Made by a program: the position numbers and the translations under genes. Shown here piece by piece: positions 1-8,385 of a DNA stretch of 39,006 nucleotides. Under the pieces are notes generated by a model. The model saw only the letters and a list, made by a program, of their open reading frames with translations, did no database searches and had not been told where the DNA came from. The DNA comes from Lachnospiraceae bacterium UBA7110 (GTDB lineage Bacteria > Bacillota > Clostridia > Lachnospirales > Lachnospiraceae). The number at the start of each line of letters is the position of its first letter. Positions within the stretch are counted from its first letter, which is position 1. The DNA is taken from the NCBI GenBank assembly GCA_002492295.1, contig DKYC01000042.1, positions 48,945 through 87,950 on the forward strand. The letters are read 5' to 3'.

Positions 1-717
1 TTTTATTTCCAGTAAAAGTTCGAATAAAACGCCATTCCTGGTGCATCCCTGATTCCCCCATGTCCTGACTGTATAATTATCCAAATTAGCAGCCACCAGG
101 ATGCATGTTACCGCCATATAAGGAACCAGCACCAGAACCTTATCCTTTATTTCAATCACCTGAAATTCCGACTGCAGGACAAAGAAAAAAAATGCCAGAA
201 ACAGGATGATTGCAAACAGAAACATTGGATTCAAATCGAACTGGTAATTCCCGACAACGCTGAGAGCGGTCCGTATCGAACGTATATCATTAATTGAAAT
301 CTGATTTCCCCGGAATGCGATTACCAAAGCATCCGCAAATCCAAACAGAAAGACAACAAGACTGCAAATGATATGAACATTCTTTACCTTTTTCGTAAAA
401 ACAAGTGCCAATGCAGATAATCCCGTTACCAAAAGCCAGTTAATCAGGATTAATCTGATTCCTAAATCATCTATCACGCTCCCTGTTTCCAATTGCAGAA
501 TTACTGTCATAAAAAGAGGCATTATCAAAATACTGCCTGCACTAAGTATTCTATTGTGTACCTGAATGGAAATAAAGCTTGCAAACAGGACTACTGCGGG
601 CAGCACGAGGACATACTTAAATGACAGGTCAGACCATAACGCACAGGCAATACTGATAATCGAAAAAACGACAGCTGATATTATTCTTTTCCTGTTAAAT
701 AAATATTTTATCCTCAT
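1..717 (-). CDS. LTA synthase-like sulfatase-superfamily protein, N-terminal part (cut by window edge)
   Basis: An open frame starts with ATG at 717 and stays open for 239 codons to the left window edge. The translated part is highly hydrophobic, with about five membrane segments. They are followed by a region resembling the linker of clostridial LTA-synthase-type phosphoglycerol transferases: a 'IRTALSVVGNYQFDLNP' stretch near residues 145-161, and 'NGVLFELLLEIK' at the end of the visible part. Family members carry an extracellular alkaline-phosphatase/sulfatase catalytic domain that transfers glycerol-phosphate or similar groups to surface polymers. That catalytic domain would lie outside the window, so the function is inferred from the N-terminus only. 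The ATG overlaps the TGA of the ABC transporter gene by 4 bp (ATGA), which suggests translational coupling. Confidence 0.6.
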   Translation of the reverse strand, partial: MRIKYLFNRKRIISAVVFSIISIACALWSDLSFKYVLVLPAVVLFASFISIQVHNRILSAGSILIMPLFMTVILQLETGSVIDDLGIRLILINWLLVTGLSALALVFTKKVKNVHIICSLVVFLFGFADALVIAFRGNQISINDIRSIRTALSVVGNYQFDLNPMFLFAIILFLAFFFFVLQSEFQVIEIKDKVLVLVPYMAVTCILVAANLDNYTVRTWGNQGCTRNGVLFELLLEIK

Positions 718-2474
718 TTTCCCTCTTCCCCAAACACTTCTTTCCTGCTTTTCAAAACTACCGCTCCGTTTCCAACCTCATAAATCTTATCGCACTTTTG
801 AATCGTGGTAAGCCTGTGTGCAATCACAATCATTGTCCTGGTGCCATGAAGTCTGTCTATGGCATTCATTACTTCCTTTTCCGTATCGTTATCCAGCGCG
901 GAAGTTGCCTCATCGAGGACGAGCACGTCAGGGTTGCGGTAAAGCGCCCTTGCGATTCCAATACGTTGTCTCTGACCGCCGGAAAGCTTCACGCCCCTGT
1001 CGCCTACAATGGTGTCAAGTCCCTCCTTTAACGTGTGTACAAAAGTATCAAGCTGCGCTTCCTTCATTGCCTTTTCCACCGCCGCGTCGTCAATTTCACT
1101 TTCCGGTACGCCAAAAGCAATATTAGCGCGTATCGTGTCATCCATAAGGTAAATCACCTGCGGTATATAGCCAATATTATCATGCCATGACGACAGACAT
1201 TTTCTGATATCAACACCGTCTATGGTCACGCTCCCCTGCTGCGGCTCCAAAATACCAAGTATCAAATCCGCCGCTGTCGTCTTTCCCGCGCCCGAAGAAC
1301 CGATAAATGCCACAGAGGTGTTTTTCTCTATCTCCAAATCGGCATTTTTCAATATCCATTTCTCATTTCCAGGGTACCGAAAAGACAGACTGTTAAACTG
1401 AATGGACTCATGAAATGAAATTTTTTGGGTGTCCTGCCTGTCCGCAGTCTTTTTGTCATGGAGCGCTTCAATCTCCTTTAAATCACTGTATACAGCGTCA
1501 ATGGACGGTTTGTTGAACATCATTGCACTTAAATACCCTGTAATTTTATTAAAGGACGGCAGCATCCGGAACGCTGCCACCGCAAACACGGAAAGCGTTG
1601 TGACAAACGAAGTAACGTCACTTTTTGTCACGGTTATCTTGATAATCATAGCCAGCAAAAGACTGCATATACACACGGTTTCCATAACAGGTCTTGGCAG
1701 GTATGTGAGAATGGACTGCTGCCGTTGTACCGTGGCATATCTTTTATACTGTTTATCATAATTTGATATGAAAAAGTCCTCCCTGTTCGTAACTTTGACT
1801 TCTTTAATACCGGAAAAAGACTGTAATAACCACTTCGTAACCAGCATGTTTACCTGCCTGCTTTCCTCTCCCTTCTTCACAAGCACCCTTCTGAAAAAGC
1901 CTGCAAAAAAAAGCAGAAAGAAAAACAACAGCGAAGCTACTGCCACAGTGGAAACCCAGTCCTGCACGAACAGAAAAACCACTAAGGCAGCGCTTACGCT
2001 AAACTCCGCCATAAACTGCAGCACATTCAAAACCACCGTAAAAAATCCATTGACATCATTGGTAATGTTTCTTTGAAACTCCGCCACATTTTTTGATACG
2101 TGAAACAGGTAATCCTGCTGCATATAGCTTTTCATCATTTTGACCGAAAGCTTCTGTTGATTGTTAAAAATAAAGCGGTACTGCATGTTATACATCATTG
2201 TCACGTATATGTTTTTCAGGATATAGATAACAATCAGGAGCAGCGCCCAAAACACAAGCACCTCATTTGCATCCGTATATCCCATGGTATCCATAATTAA
2301 AATCAAATACCATTTTTCATTGATAACTGCCGGATTCATGGCAACTTCTATAACTGGCATAATTGCCGATACTCCCAAAAGTTCGACAAAAGCGCCTACA
2401 AAGATTACCATCAGGAATATCAGTAAACTGATTTTTTGTTTTCGATTCAATACATAATTTATCTTTTTTAACAT
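714..2474 (-). CDS. ABC exporter, fused permease-ATPase (PglK/MsbA-type lipid-linked glycan flippase)
   Basis: This 586-residue half-transporter has an N-terminal six-helix membrane domain (about residues 15-320) and a C-terminal ATPase. Walker A GSSGAGKTT is at 392-400, the signature LSGGQ at 497-501, Walker B VLVLDE at 517-522 and the switch histidine at 553. The family (MsbA, PglK) exports or flips lipid-linked sugars as a homodimer. The glycan gene context favours flipping of a polyprenyl-linked oligosaccharide, but a lipid or peptide substrate is not excluded. It is a clear paralogue of the ABC protein at 21408-23150; compare ELLGVSAIMPVI with ETLGVSALLPVV near residues 31-43. The start is supported by a GGGGA ribosome site. 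The end overlaps the following gene by 4 bp. Confidence 0.88.
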   Translation of the reverse strand: MLKKINYVLNRKQKISLLIFLMVIFVGAFVELLGVSAIMPVIEVAMNPAVINEKWYLILIMDTMGYTDANEVLVFWALLLIVIYILKNIYVTMMYNMQYRFIFNNQQKLSVKMMKSYMQQDYLFHVSKNVAEFQRNITNDVNGFFTVVLNVLQFMAEFSVSAALVVFLFVQDWVSTVAVASLLFFFLLFFAGFFRRVLVKKGEESRQVNMLVTKWLLQSFSGIKEVKVTNREDFFISNYDKQYKRYATVQRQQSILTYLPRPVMETVCICSLLLAMIIKITVTKSDVTSFVTTLSVFAVAAFRMLPSFNKITGYLSAMMFNKPSIDAVYSDLKEIEALHDKKTADRQDTQKISFHESIQFNSLSFRYPGNEKWILKNADLEIEKNTSVAFIGSSGAGKTTAADLILGILEPQQGSVTIDGVDIRKCLSSWHDNIGYIPQVIYLMDDTIRANIAFGVPESEIDDAAVEKAMKEAQLDTFVHTLKEGLDTIVGDRGVKLSGGQRQRIGIARALYRNPDVLVLDEATSALDNDTEKEVMNAIDRLHGTRTMIVIAHRLTTIQKCDKIYEVGNGAVVLKSRKEVFGEEGK

Positions 2475-2503
2475 TTCAAGTCCCCATCCGGCGTTACCGT
2501 ATC

Positions 2504-4174
2504 TTAATCCGGTTTATAAAACTGTGTTATTTCCGCGTCCGTCCTCGGCTGTTTCTTTTTATAGGAATCATAATCCTTAAAATAATGTCCCATATCCCAC
2601 GCCTGGTATCCTTTTTTATACAGATCATAAACAAGCACCTTTGCCGTAGGACCAAGGACAGCACATACAAGTCTTTTTTTATCCGTTTGTAATGCCGCCT
2701 TCAGAATTTTTTCATAATCCGCATACGCATTCATGCTTGGAGCATTCACATACACTACCGAGTTACAAACATCAAACGCCTTGTATTCCAGCCTGTCCAA
2801 AACACCTTCACCGCATATTACCGTAATATCCCTGTCCTTCAGTAAATTCTGCATGCGCTTGTAGTAATCCCTGAAATCATATTTTTTATATGTCTGGTAT
2901 ACCTGCGTTATCGCCGTATCGATATACGTAATCTCCTTACTGCAGTATCTGCACAGGAATTTCCTCTGTTTTGCCAGCGTTTTTGCAAATGCGGACACAA
3001 AATCATTCAGATTCTTATCGGGATGCATATAATAATACGGTATCCCTATGCACAGCCCGTCTTTGTCTGCCCTTAAAAGCTGCTTCAGACGTTTTGCCAG
3101 CTTCTCGTCATACTCCTGAAAGGGAATCGATTCCCCATTGATAATAGCGATTTCGCCATCGCCGTATCTTAGGAAACTGAACTGTTCCTTTTCCATAAGA
3201 TTTAGCGTTCCCTCTGTGTCTAGGATATTGAGCCTGTCCGCATATTTTCCCCGTTCATAACGCTTACGCTCTACATGGCGGTACACACGCTTCGGAAACC
3301 GTGTCATCTTTCCGGCAGCTTCCTTTACCTTCTTTTTCAAAAGGTATTTACGCGAGTACCCTTTGGCCGCCTTTCTCAATATAAAGTATTCTGCTCCCAC
3401 ATGAATCTTATCATTATCCATACCTGATATTTTCTCAATATCAAGTGTATTATCCTCGTCGTTATAGAGTCTGTCAAGGGAATAAATATCCGTAAGCATA
3501 CTGTCGTCAAAACCATTTTGGTGTGTATCCTGTACACGGTTTACCGTAATGACAACTGCTTTGCCGCTTTTTTTATTTGACGCCATATGTTTTCTTGGTA
3601 TGCGCCCCCCCCTGTTATCAGGATTTATCATTGCTTCATAATAGTTTGGATTTTTTATGGGGATTTCTTCTTCTATTGTCATCCTAAGGACATCTTCCTT
3701 GCGGTACAGCGTACAGTCCAGCTCCCAGGGGTAGTTGTAGTGCTGTTCTTTGCAACCGTCCCATTTCCACTCCAGCACCGTCTCATCCTTTGAGAGATTT
3801 TGCGGACATGGTCTGATATTTTCGCCCAACCGCATACTAAACCCAAAAACCTGCGGGTTTTGTTCCAAATAGTCTGCTGCTTTTTTAATACTGAATTTTC
3901 CCGTAAAGACTACATCATCACAGCCAAACATAATATAATCGCCCGCTTTTTTTATTGCTTCCTTCAAATCCTCCTCAAATTTACGTTCCTTAATCCAGTT
4001 TACACCGGGAAATGACTTCATCAGCTTTTCATAACGTATGTTTTTTGTTTCACAGTACAGTACGCTTATCCATTCCTGCCCTGCATCGGAAAATTTCAAA
4101 AGGCTTTCAAGATATGCATGCATCTGCATCGGTCTGCCTTTCGAAAACACAATAATTGAAATTTTTTTATTCAT
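2504..4174 (-). CDS. Two-domain glycosyltransferase: GT2-like N-terminus fused to GT-D (DUF1792-type) C-terminus
   Basis: This 556-residue protein has no membrane segment. Residues 1-240 begin ISIIVFSKGRP and carry an acidic FGCDDVVF motif at 83-90, like the DxD region of GT-A family 2 enzymes. A basic linker (about 265-315) leads into residues 320-540. These hold FSFLRYGDGEIA (RYGDGE at 336-341), the hallmark of the GT-D fold first described in streptococcal serine-rich glycoprotein glycosylation (DUF1792). The two domains suggest one polypeptide catalysing two consecutive sugar transfers in the cytoplasm. The start ATG overlaps the upstream acyltransferase by 8 bp and has an AGAGGGG ribosome site. 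Donor and acceptor cannot be told from sequence. Confidence 0.75.
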   Translation of the reverse strand: MNKKISIIVFSKGRPMQMHAYLESLLKFSDAGQEWISVLYCETKNIRYEKLMKSFPGVNWIKERKFEEDLKEAIKKAGDYIMFGCDDVVFTGKFSIKKAADYLEQNPQVFGFSMRLGENIRPCPQNLSKDETVLEWKWDGCKEQHYNYPWELDCTLYRKEDVLRMTIEEEIPIKNPNYYEAMINPDNRGGRIPRKHMASNKKSGKAVVITVNRVQDTHQNGFDDSMLTDIYSLDRLYNDEDNTLDIEKISGMDNDKIHVGAEYFILRKAAKGYSRKYLLKKKVKEAAGKMTRFPKRVYRHVERKRYERGKYADRLNILDTEGTLNLMEKEQFSFLRYGDGEIAIINGESIPFQEYDEKLAKRLKQLLRADKDGLCIGIPYYYMHPDKNLNDFVSAFAKTLAKQRKFLCRYCSKEITYIDTAITQVYQTYKKYDFRDYYKRMQNLLKDRDITVICGEGVLDRLEYKAFDVCNSVVYVNAPSMNAYADYEKILKAALQTDKKRLVCAVLGPTAKVLVYDLYKKGYQAWDMGHYFKDYDSYKKKQPRTDAEITQFYKPD

Positions 4175-5252
4175 AGCCGCCCCTCTTTTTTTCCCTATCC
4201 TGTATCTTATTGTTTATCAGCCCGACCAAAGGCTGCTCTATCACTTTTTCCGACACAACCGCAGTAAGAAGCGCTCCCGCTGCAACTGCACAATATCGTA
4301 TGACGCATGCCCCCGGTTTTAAACCATTGTCCGGTATTGCCGATACGAAAAACAAATGTGAAAGATAAATACCGTAACTGTGTTTTCCAAACAGTGCAAA
4401 AAACCTGTTATTGACAAGCCTGGAAGGGCTTTGTGCCTGCCCGATAAAAATAACCGTAAATAATACCCCGAAAGAAAAAATATAGTTAAATATCATAAAA
4501 TATCGTTTTCCCATAATCAACGATACCATACAAAACAGGGAAAAAAACAGTGTAACTGCTGATATAATGCCTTTATTCCTCCATTTATGGCTTTCTTTTA
4601 TCACAAAATACGCGAATATTCCAAGCAATATTACCGGAAACTCTGCGGGAAAGCTTAGTATGGTAACATAATCCGTCCAAATTGCCTTTACGCCCAATAC
4701 ATCCTGACCCAATGCAAAATGGTACAGCAAATATCCCATTGGCGTAGTCACCAATAATGCAATCACCGCTTTTTCCAAAGAATCTATCAGCTTATATAAG
4801 AGCGGCGCCAACAGGTAAAATACCGCTAAATCCGCCATAAACCAGTTCGCATTAATGCTGTTTATATAATACGGATGAAATCCATGTAAAAACAACATAT
4901 TGCATAAAATGTTGAGCAAAGAAACATTTGATAAGGTTCCCAAATAATACCGTTCCCCCAGTCCAAAAACAAGCAGATGAAGGATTGTGAAAAACCAGTA
5001 AAGCGGTATTATCCTTACAAATCTCCGTATATACCATTTTATTAGCTGCCTCCTGCTAAACTCTGTTTTTTCCAAGGAATGAAAAATCAAAAATGCATTT
5101 ATAACAAAAAGCAGTTGTACACCTCTTGCCCCGCTGGCTGCAACGGAAGCCACCATACCCTCATGAACCCCCAGTCCGCAATGCACCAGCACCACACCCA
5201 GTATTCCTATTCCCTTTAAAGAGTTAATGCACTTACTGTCCATATCAATCAT
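4167..5252 (-). CDS. Acyltransferase 3 family membrane protein (first of two)
   Basis: This 361-residue polytopic protein has about ten membrane helices. The N-terminal motif VLVHCG places the family's conserved histidine at about residue 24 in the first helix. The arginine-rich segment IRRFVRIIPLYWFF follows the second helix. Both are typical of OafA/NodX-type acyltransferases, which move acyl groups from acyl-CoA onto surface sugars. The ATG at 5252 overlaps the TGA of the GNAT gene (TGATG). An in-frame ATG at 5243 is an alternative with better spacing from AGAAGG. It lies next to the amino-sugar genes, so O-acetylation of a cluster-specific sugar is a reasonable inference. Confidence 0.85.
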   Translation of the reverse strand: MIDMDSKCINSLKGIGILGVVLVHCGLGVHEGMVASVAASGARGVQLLFVINAFLIFHSLEKTEFSRRQLIKWYIRRFVRIIPLYWFFTILHLLVFGLGERYYLGTLSNVSLLNILCNMLFLHGFHPYYINSINANWFMADLAVFYLLAPLLYKLIDSLEKAVIALLVTTPMGYLLYHFALGQDVLGVKAIWTDYVTILSFPAEFPVILLGIFAYFVIKESHKWRNKGIISAVTLFFSLFCMVSLIMGKRYFMIFNYIFSFGVLFTVIFIGQAQSPSRLVNNRFFALFGKHSYGIYLSHLFFVSAIPDNGLKPGACVIRYCAVAAGALLTAVVSEKVIEQPLVGLINNKIQDREKKRGGYE

Positions 5253-5743
5253 CACCTTCTACCGCATAAAACGCCATACCACTTAAGCGTCCTATAGGTT
5301 CCGTTTATCCTGACTGCATCAACGGCGCTTCCCTCATAGACAAAACCGCACTTTTCATACAATTTCTGCGCCCTGACGTTCTCCTCAAGCACATTTAAAT
5401 AGACTTTATGGAGCTTCAACTCCCCAAAAGCATATTTCAGCAGCTCCTGTGTTGCCTTCCTTGCAGCCCCTGTACCCTGGGCCTTCTTCCTTGTCACAAT
5501 GGCATACTCCGCATTCCTGTTTTTTTGCGAAATATGCTTCAGGCTTATTGTTCCCAAATATTCGTCATTTTCATCCACAAAGGCAAAATTCTGGCTCTCA
5601 TCGTTAAAACTGTCATGAATAAAATCCAACACGCCCTCCAGTGTCGCAGACGCAAAATCCGTCTGGAAATTGCAGTTAATCTCACTGTCATGCATCCATT
5701 CAAGCATCAGTGGAGCATCTTTTGTCTGAAGACGTCTAAGCAT
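5252..5743 (-). CDS. GNAT-family N-acetyltransferase, probably acting on an amino sugar
   Basis: This 163-residue protein has the full GNAT layout (RimJ/RimL-like). It starts MLRRLQTKDAPLMLEWMHD. A central acetyl-CoA loop reads KKAQGTGAARKATQELLKYAF, and a C-terminal segment reads LNVLEENVRAQKLYEKCGFVYEG. It is sandwiched between a 3,4-ketoisomerase and an acyltransferase and sits two genes after a DegT aminotransferase. It therefore likely acetylates the dTDP-3-amino-sugar made by that pair. In characterised Fuc3NAc and Qui3NAc pathways, as I recall, this step is done by left-handed beta-helix enzymes, so a GNAT here would be a replacement. The start has an AGGGAG site and overlaps the ketoisomerase gene by 8 bp. 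Confidence 0.82.
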   Translation of the reverse strand: MLRRLQTKDAPLMLEWMHDSEINCNFQTDFASATLEGVLDFIHDSFNDESQNFAFVDENDEYLGTISLKHISQKNRNAEYAIVTRKKAQGTGAARKATQELLKYAFGELKLHKVYLNVLEENVRAQKLYEKCGFVYEGSAVDAVRINGTYRTLKWYGVLCGRR

Positions 5744-6152
5744 GTTCTCCCTCTTTCCTGATTGTTAAATATTTGTCATAATCCCTGATATACTCATCTG
5801 CGTCGTAATGCTCGCTTGACAGGCATAAAAGCACCGAATCCTCCGAAAAATCATACATGTCCTTCCAAATAAGCTTCGGCAGGTAGATTCCAATATGCGG
5901 TCTGTCAAGATGGAATATTTTTTGGCTTGTCCCGTCGTCGACCTTTACCTTGGACGTACCGGAAACATTAATCAGCACAAACTCCGAATGATAGTTCGCA
6001 TGGCGCCCGCGAATCACATCCCTATCCGAACCATAAATATAAAAAACCCGTTTTATATCAAAGGGAACATCCTGGTTTCCTTCGATAATTACAAGATGCC
6101 CTCTTTCATCGCCCTTCTGTTGAAACTCAATCAGCCTGCAATCCTCTATCAT
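5736..6152 (-). CDS. dTDP-6-deoxy-hexos-4-ulose 3,4-ketoisomerase, FdtA/QdtA/WxcM-like cupin
   Basis: This 138-residue single-domain cupin matches the sugar 3,4-ketoisomerase family. DERGHLVIIEGNQDVPF is near residues 15-31. RVFYIYGS is followed by RGRHANYHSEFVLINVSG, which holds the catalytic-type histidines. Then comes KVKVDDG and a C-terminal ICLPKLIWKDM-like stretch (read as IGIYLPKLIWKDM). Family enzymes convert dTDP-4-keto-6-deoxyglucose to the 3-keto isomer, the substrate for a DegT aminotransferase. Fuc3N (FdtA) and Qui3N (QdtA) branches cannot be separated by eye. The ribosome site is GGAGGG. It follows the aminotransferase gene by 14 bp. No rmlA or rmlB homologue is in the window, so dTDP-4-keto-6-deoxyglucose must come from elsewhere. 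Confidence 0.87.
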   Translation of the reverse strand: MIEDCRLIEFQQKGDERGHLVIIEGNQDVPFDIKRVFYIYGSDRDVIRGRHANYHSEFVLINVSGTSKVKVDDGTSQKIFHLDRPHIGIYLPKLIWKDMYDFSEDSVLLCLSSEHYDADEYIRDYDKYLTIRKEGEHA

Positions 6153-6166
6153 ACTGTCCCTCCATT

Positions 6167-7258
6167 CTAAAACGCATTCACCGCCTCAATCACATACTGC
6201 TGCTCCGCCTCTGTCATCCCCGTATAAATCGGCAGGCTCAGTACCGTATCCGCCAAATGTTCCGCTATGGGGAAGTCTCCCGCTGTGTGGCCAAGCCGCT
6301 TATAGCACTGCGCCAAATGCGGCGGGATCGGATAATGTATCTGCGTCTGAATTCCTTTTTCCTGCAAAAATTCCTGCAGCTCTTTCCTTTTTTCACATCT
6401 GATTACATATTGATGATAGATGCTTTCCGCATGCTCCCGGAGCATCGGAAGTATCAGTTTTTCGTTTTGGATTCCTATATCATAATACTTGGCAAGCCTT
6501 TTGCGCTCGTCATTCAATTCCCGGATATATTTTAATTTTACCCGCAGAAGCGCTGCCTGCATCTCATCAAGGCGTGAATTTACACCTTCTATCTCATTGT
6601 AGTAGCGTATTTTACTTCCGTAATTGCGCATCATGCGAAGCTGTCCTGCAATTTCCGTATCGTCCGTTACCACGGCGCCCGCATCGCCAAACGCCCCAAG
6701 GTTTTTGGTCGGATAAAAACTAAAGCACCCCGCTATTCCAAATGTCCCGGTCATTTTCCTGTTATAGCGCGCCCCATGGGACTGGGCGCAGTCCTCAACC
6801 AGCTCCAGATGATAATCCCGGGCAATCCTTGTAATTGTTTCCATATTACTTGCCTGGCCATAAAGATGCGTTACCAGAATTACCTTTGTTTTGTCCGTGA
6901 TGGCATTTTCAATTTTTGAGGCATCCATATTAAAATATTCGTCAGGCTCCACAAACACGGGTACTGCACCATTTTCCGTAATGCCAAGCACGGTGGCAAT
7001 ATAGGTATTGGACTGGACAATCACCTCATCTCCTCCGCCGACGCCAAGTGCCCGCAATGACATAATCAGGGCATCAAGCCCTGAATTCAGCCCCACGCAG
7101 TACTTCCGTCCCGTATACGCCGCAAACTCCTCCTCAAATTTTTCAACTTCGTTTCCAAGCACATACCAGCCGGAACGAAGCACCCTTAACGCCGCCTCTT
7201 CATATTCCTTTTGGTACATCTGAAACTGCCTGTCCAAAACGTTGCATTTAATCTGCAT
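6167..7258 (-). CDS. DegT/DnrJ/EryC1 PLP-dependent sugar aminotransferase (FdtB/QdtB-like)
   Basis: This 363-residue protein is of normal length for sugar nucleotide aminotransferases. The PLP-binding lysine is Lys185 in FSFYPTKNLGAFGDAGAV. The cofactor-binding aspartate lies in EDCAQSHGA (about residue 156). Substrate and PLP phosphate contacts fall around GLNSGLDAL (56-64). With the adjacent ketoisomerase and GNAT genes it forms a module for a dTDP-3-amino-3,6-dideoxyhexose, made by transferring the amino group from glutamate to the 3-keto sugar. Whether the product is Fuc3N or Qui3N is unresolved. The start lies just after the GT4 stop codon. The ribosome site GGAAAGG overlaps the end of that gene. 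Confidence 0.9.
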   Translation of the reverse strand: MQIKCNVLDRQFQMYQKEYEEAALRVLRSGWYVLGNEVEKFEEEFAAYTGRKYCVGLNSGLDALIMSLRALGVGGGDEVIVQSNTYIATVLGITENGAVPVFVEPDEYFNMDASKIENAITDKTKVILVTHLYGQASNMETITRIARDYHLELVEDCAQSHGARYNRKMTGTFGIAGCFSFYPTKNLGAFGDAGAVVTDDTEIAGQLRMMRNYGSKIRYYNEIEGVNSRLDEMQAALLRVKLKYIRELNDERKRLAKYYDIGIQNEKLILPMLREHAESIYHQYVIRCEKRKELQEFLQEKGIQTQIHYPIPPHLAQCYKRLGHTAGDFPIAEHLADTVLSLPIYTGMTEAEQQYVIEAVNAF

Positions 7259-7266
7259 TTATCGTA

Positions 7267-8385
7267 TCACACCTTTCCAATTGTTGCCAATATAATGTCA
7301 GCAATTTTTACTGCGGCATTTTCCCACAGAAAGCACGCTGTCACATGCTTATGCGCCGCCGCACCAATGACGCTTTTCTCCGTTTCCAGCGCCTTTTGCA
7401 CCAGCTCTTCCTCACTGTCACACAGAAATCCCGATATCCCGTTTTCTATAATCAGCTCCGGTCCCGGTGCCCGAAGCGCAATCACTGCGTTTTCATAATA
7501 CATTGCCTCCAAAATTGCCATCCCGAAAATCTCATGTGTATTCAGATTAATATAACGCTCCGACATGCAGTAAAGCTCCCACATACGGTCATTGGGCACC
7601 TTTTCGTAAATTACAGCCTTACCATCCAATCCACACATGCTTATTTTCGCTTTCACCTTTTCCAGAAGTTCGCCCTGCCCTACCATAAGAAGTCTGTATG
7701 CACTATCCTGCGCATACAGTTTTGCAAAAATATCAATCATTTTTTCGGGCTGTTTCTCTGCCGTCATGCGCCCCACAAAAAGGATGACCCTGTCGGTATC
7801 CCTGTAATTCCACTTTTCCTTTAGCTCTTTTGCGCAATATTCTTTATACCGCTGCTGCAAACGCCCTGTATCCAATCCTACCGGCACGCAGAAAACGGTT
7901 TTTGCCCCCGCCTTTTTCAGGCTCTGTTCCAAGGCGGGTGTTTTGACCACTGTGGGTATTCTCTTATAATATTTCACGTTATTACAAAAAATGTCAACAA
8001 TTTTTCGCTTTACCTTTGAAGAATTATTGCTGTGAATGACGCCGATGTAGGGCAGACAAAGGATTTTATTGCGTCTGCACCATTTATAAAATTTTCCTAA
8101 AAAAAGATAATTATCAGACGCCGTAATATAACAGTCCTTGTCCGCATCAAGCATCGAGCAGTCTATCAGGGCATGCTTTCCGATATGTCCGCACCGGATA
8201 TACACAATCCGCACACCATCCTTCATAAGCCATTCCTGCTCCCTGTCAAGATTCGGCACCGGATGGTACACAGTCAGTTCATGTCCCATTTTTGCAAGCG
8301 CCTTTGCAAGTCCTTCTGCCTGTGAATTATAGTATTTACTCAGATTTTTGTTCTCCGTGTTTAAAGAAATTATTGCAAACTTCAT
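7267..8385 (-). CDS. GT4-family glycosyltransferase (GT-B fold)
   Basis: This 372-residue protein is a retaining GT4 enzyme. The C-terminal Rossmann half shows FVGRMTAEKQPEKMIDIFAKL near residues 205-226. The donor-binding signature follows as INLNTHEIFGMAILEAMYYE with the conserved E-x7-E pattern. The N-terminal acceptor domain begins MKFAIISLNTENKNLSKYYNSQAEGLAKALA. No membrane segments are seen. It likely adds a sugar to a lipid-linked intermediate at the cytoplasmic face. It overlaps the upstream acyltransferase by 50 bp. The ribosome site AAGAGG sits inside that gene and supports this start. Confidence 0.88.
   Translation of the reverse strand: MKFAIISLNTENKNLSKYYNSQAEGLAKALAKMGHELTVYHPVPNLDREQEWLMKDGVRIVYIRCGHIGKHALIDCSMLDADKDCYITASDNYLFLGKFYKWCRRNKILCLPYIGVIHSNNSSKVKRKIVDIFCNNVKYYKRIPTVVKTPALEQSLKKAGAKTVFCVPVGLDTGRLQQRYKEYCAKELKEKWNYRDTDRVILFVGRMTAEKQPEKMIDIFAKLYAQDSAYRLLMVGQGELLEKVKAKISMCGLDGKAVIYEKVPNDRMWELYCMSERYINLNTHEIFGMAILEAMYYENAVIALRAPGPELIIENGISGFLCDSEEELVQKALETEKSVIGAAAHKHVTACFLWENAAVKIADIILATIGKV

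Noticed and set aside
566..5761. Many forward-strand open frames of 60-160 codons, for example 566-811, 1429-1761 and 5408-5761
   Set aside because: They lie wholly opposite well-supported minus-strand genes, lack good ribosome sites and show no family motifs, so they are antisense shadows. The same holds along the whole window.
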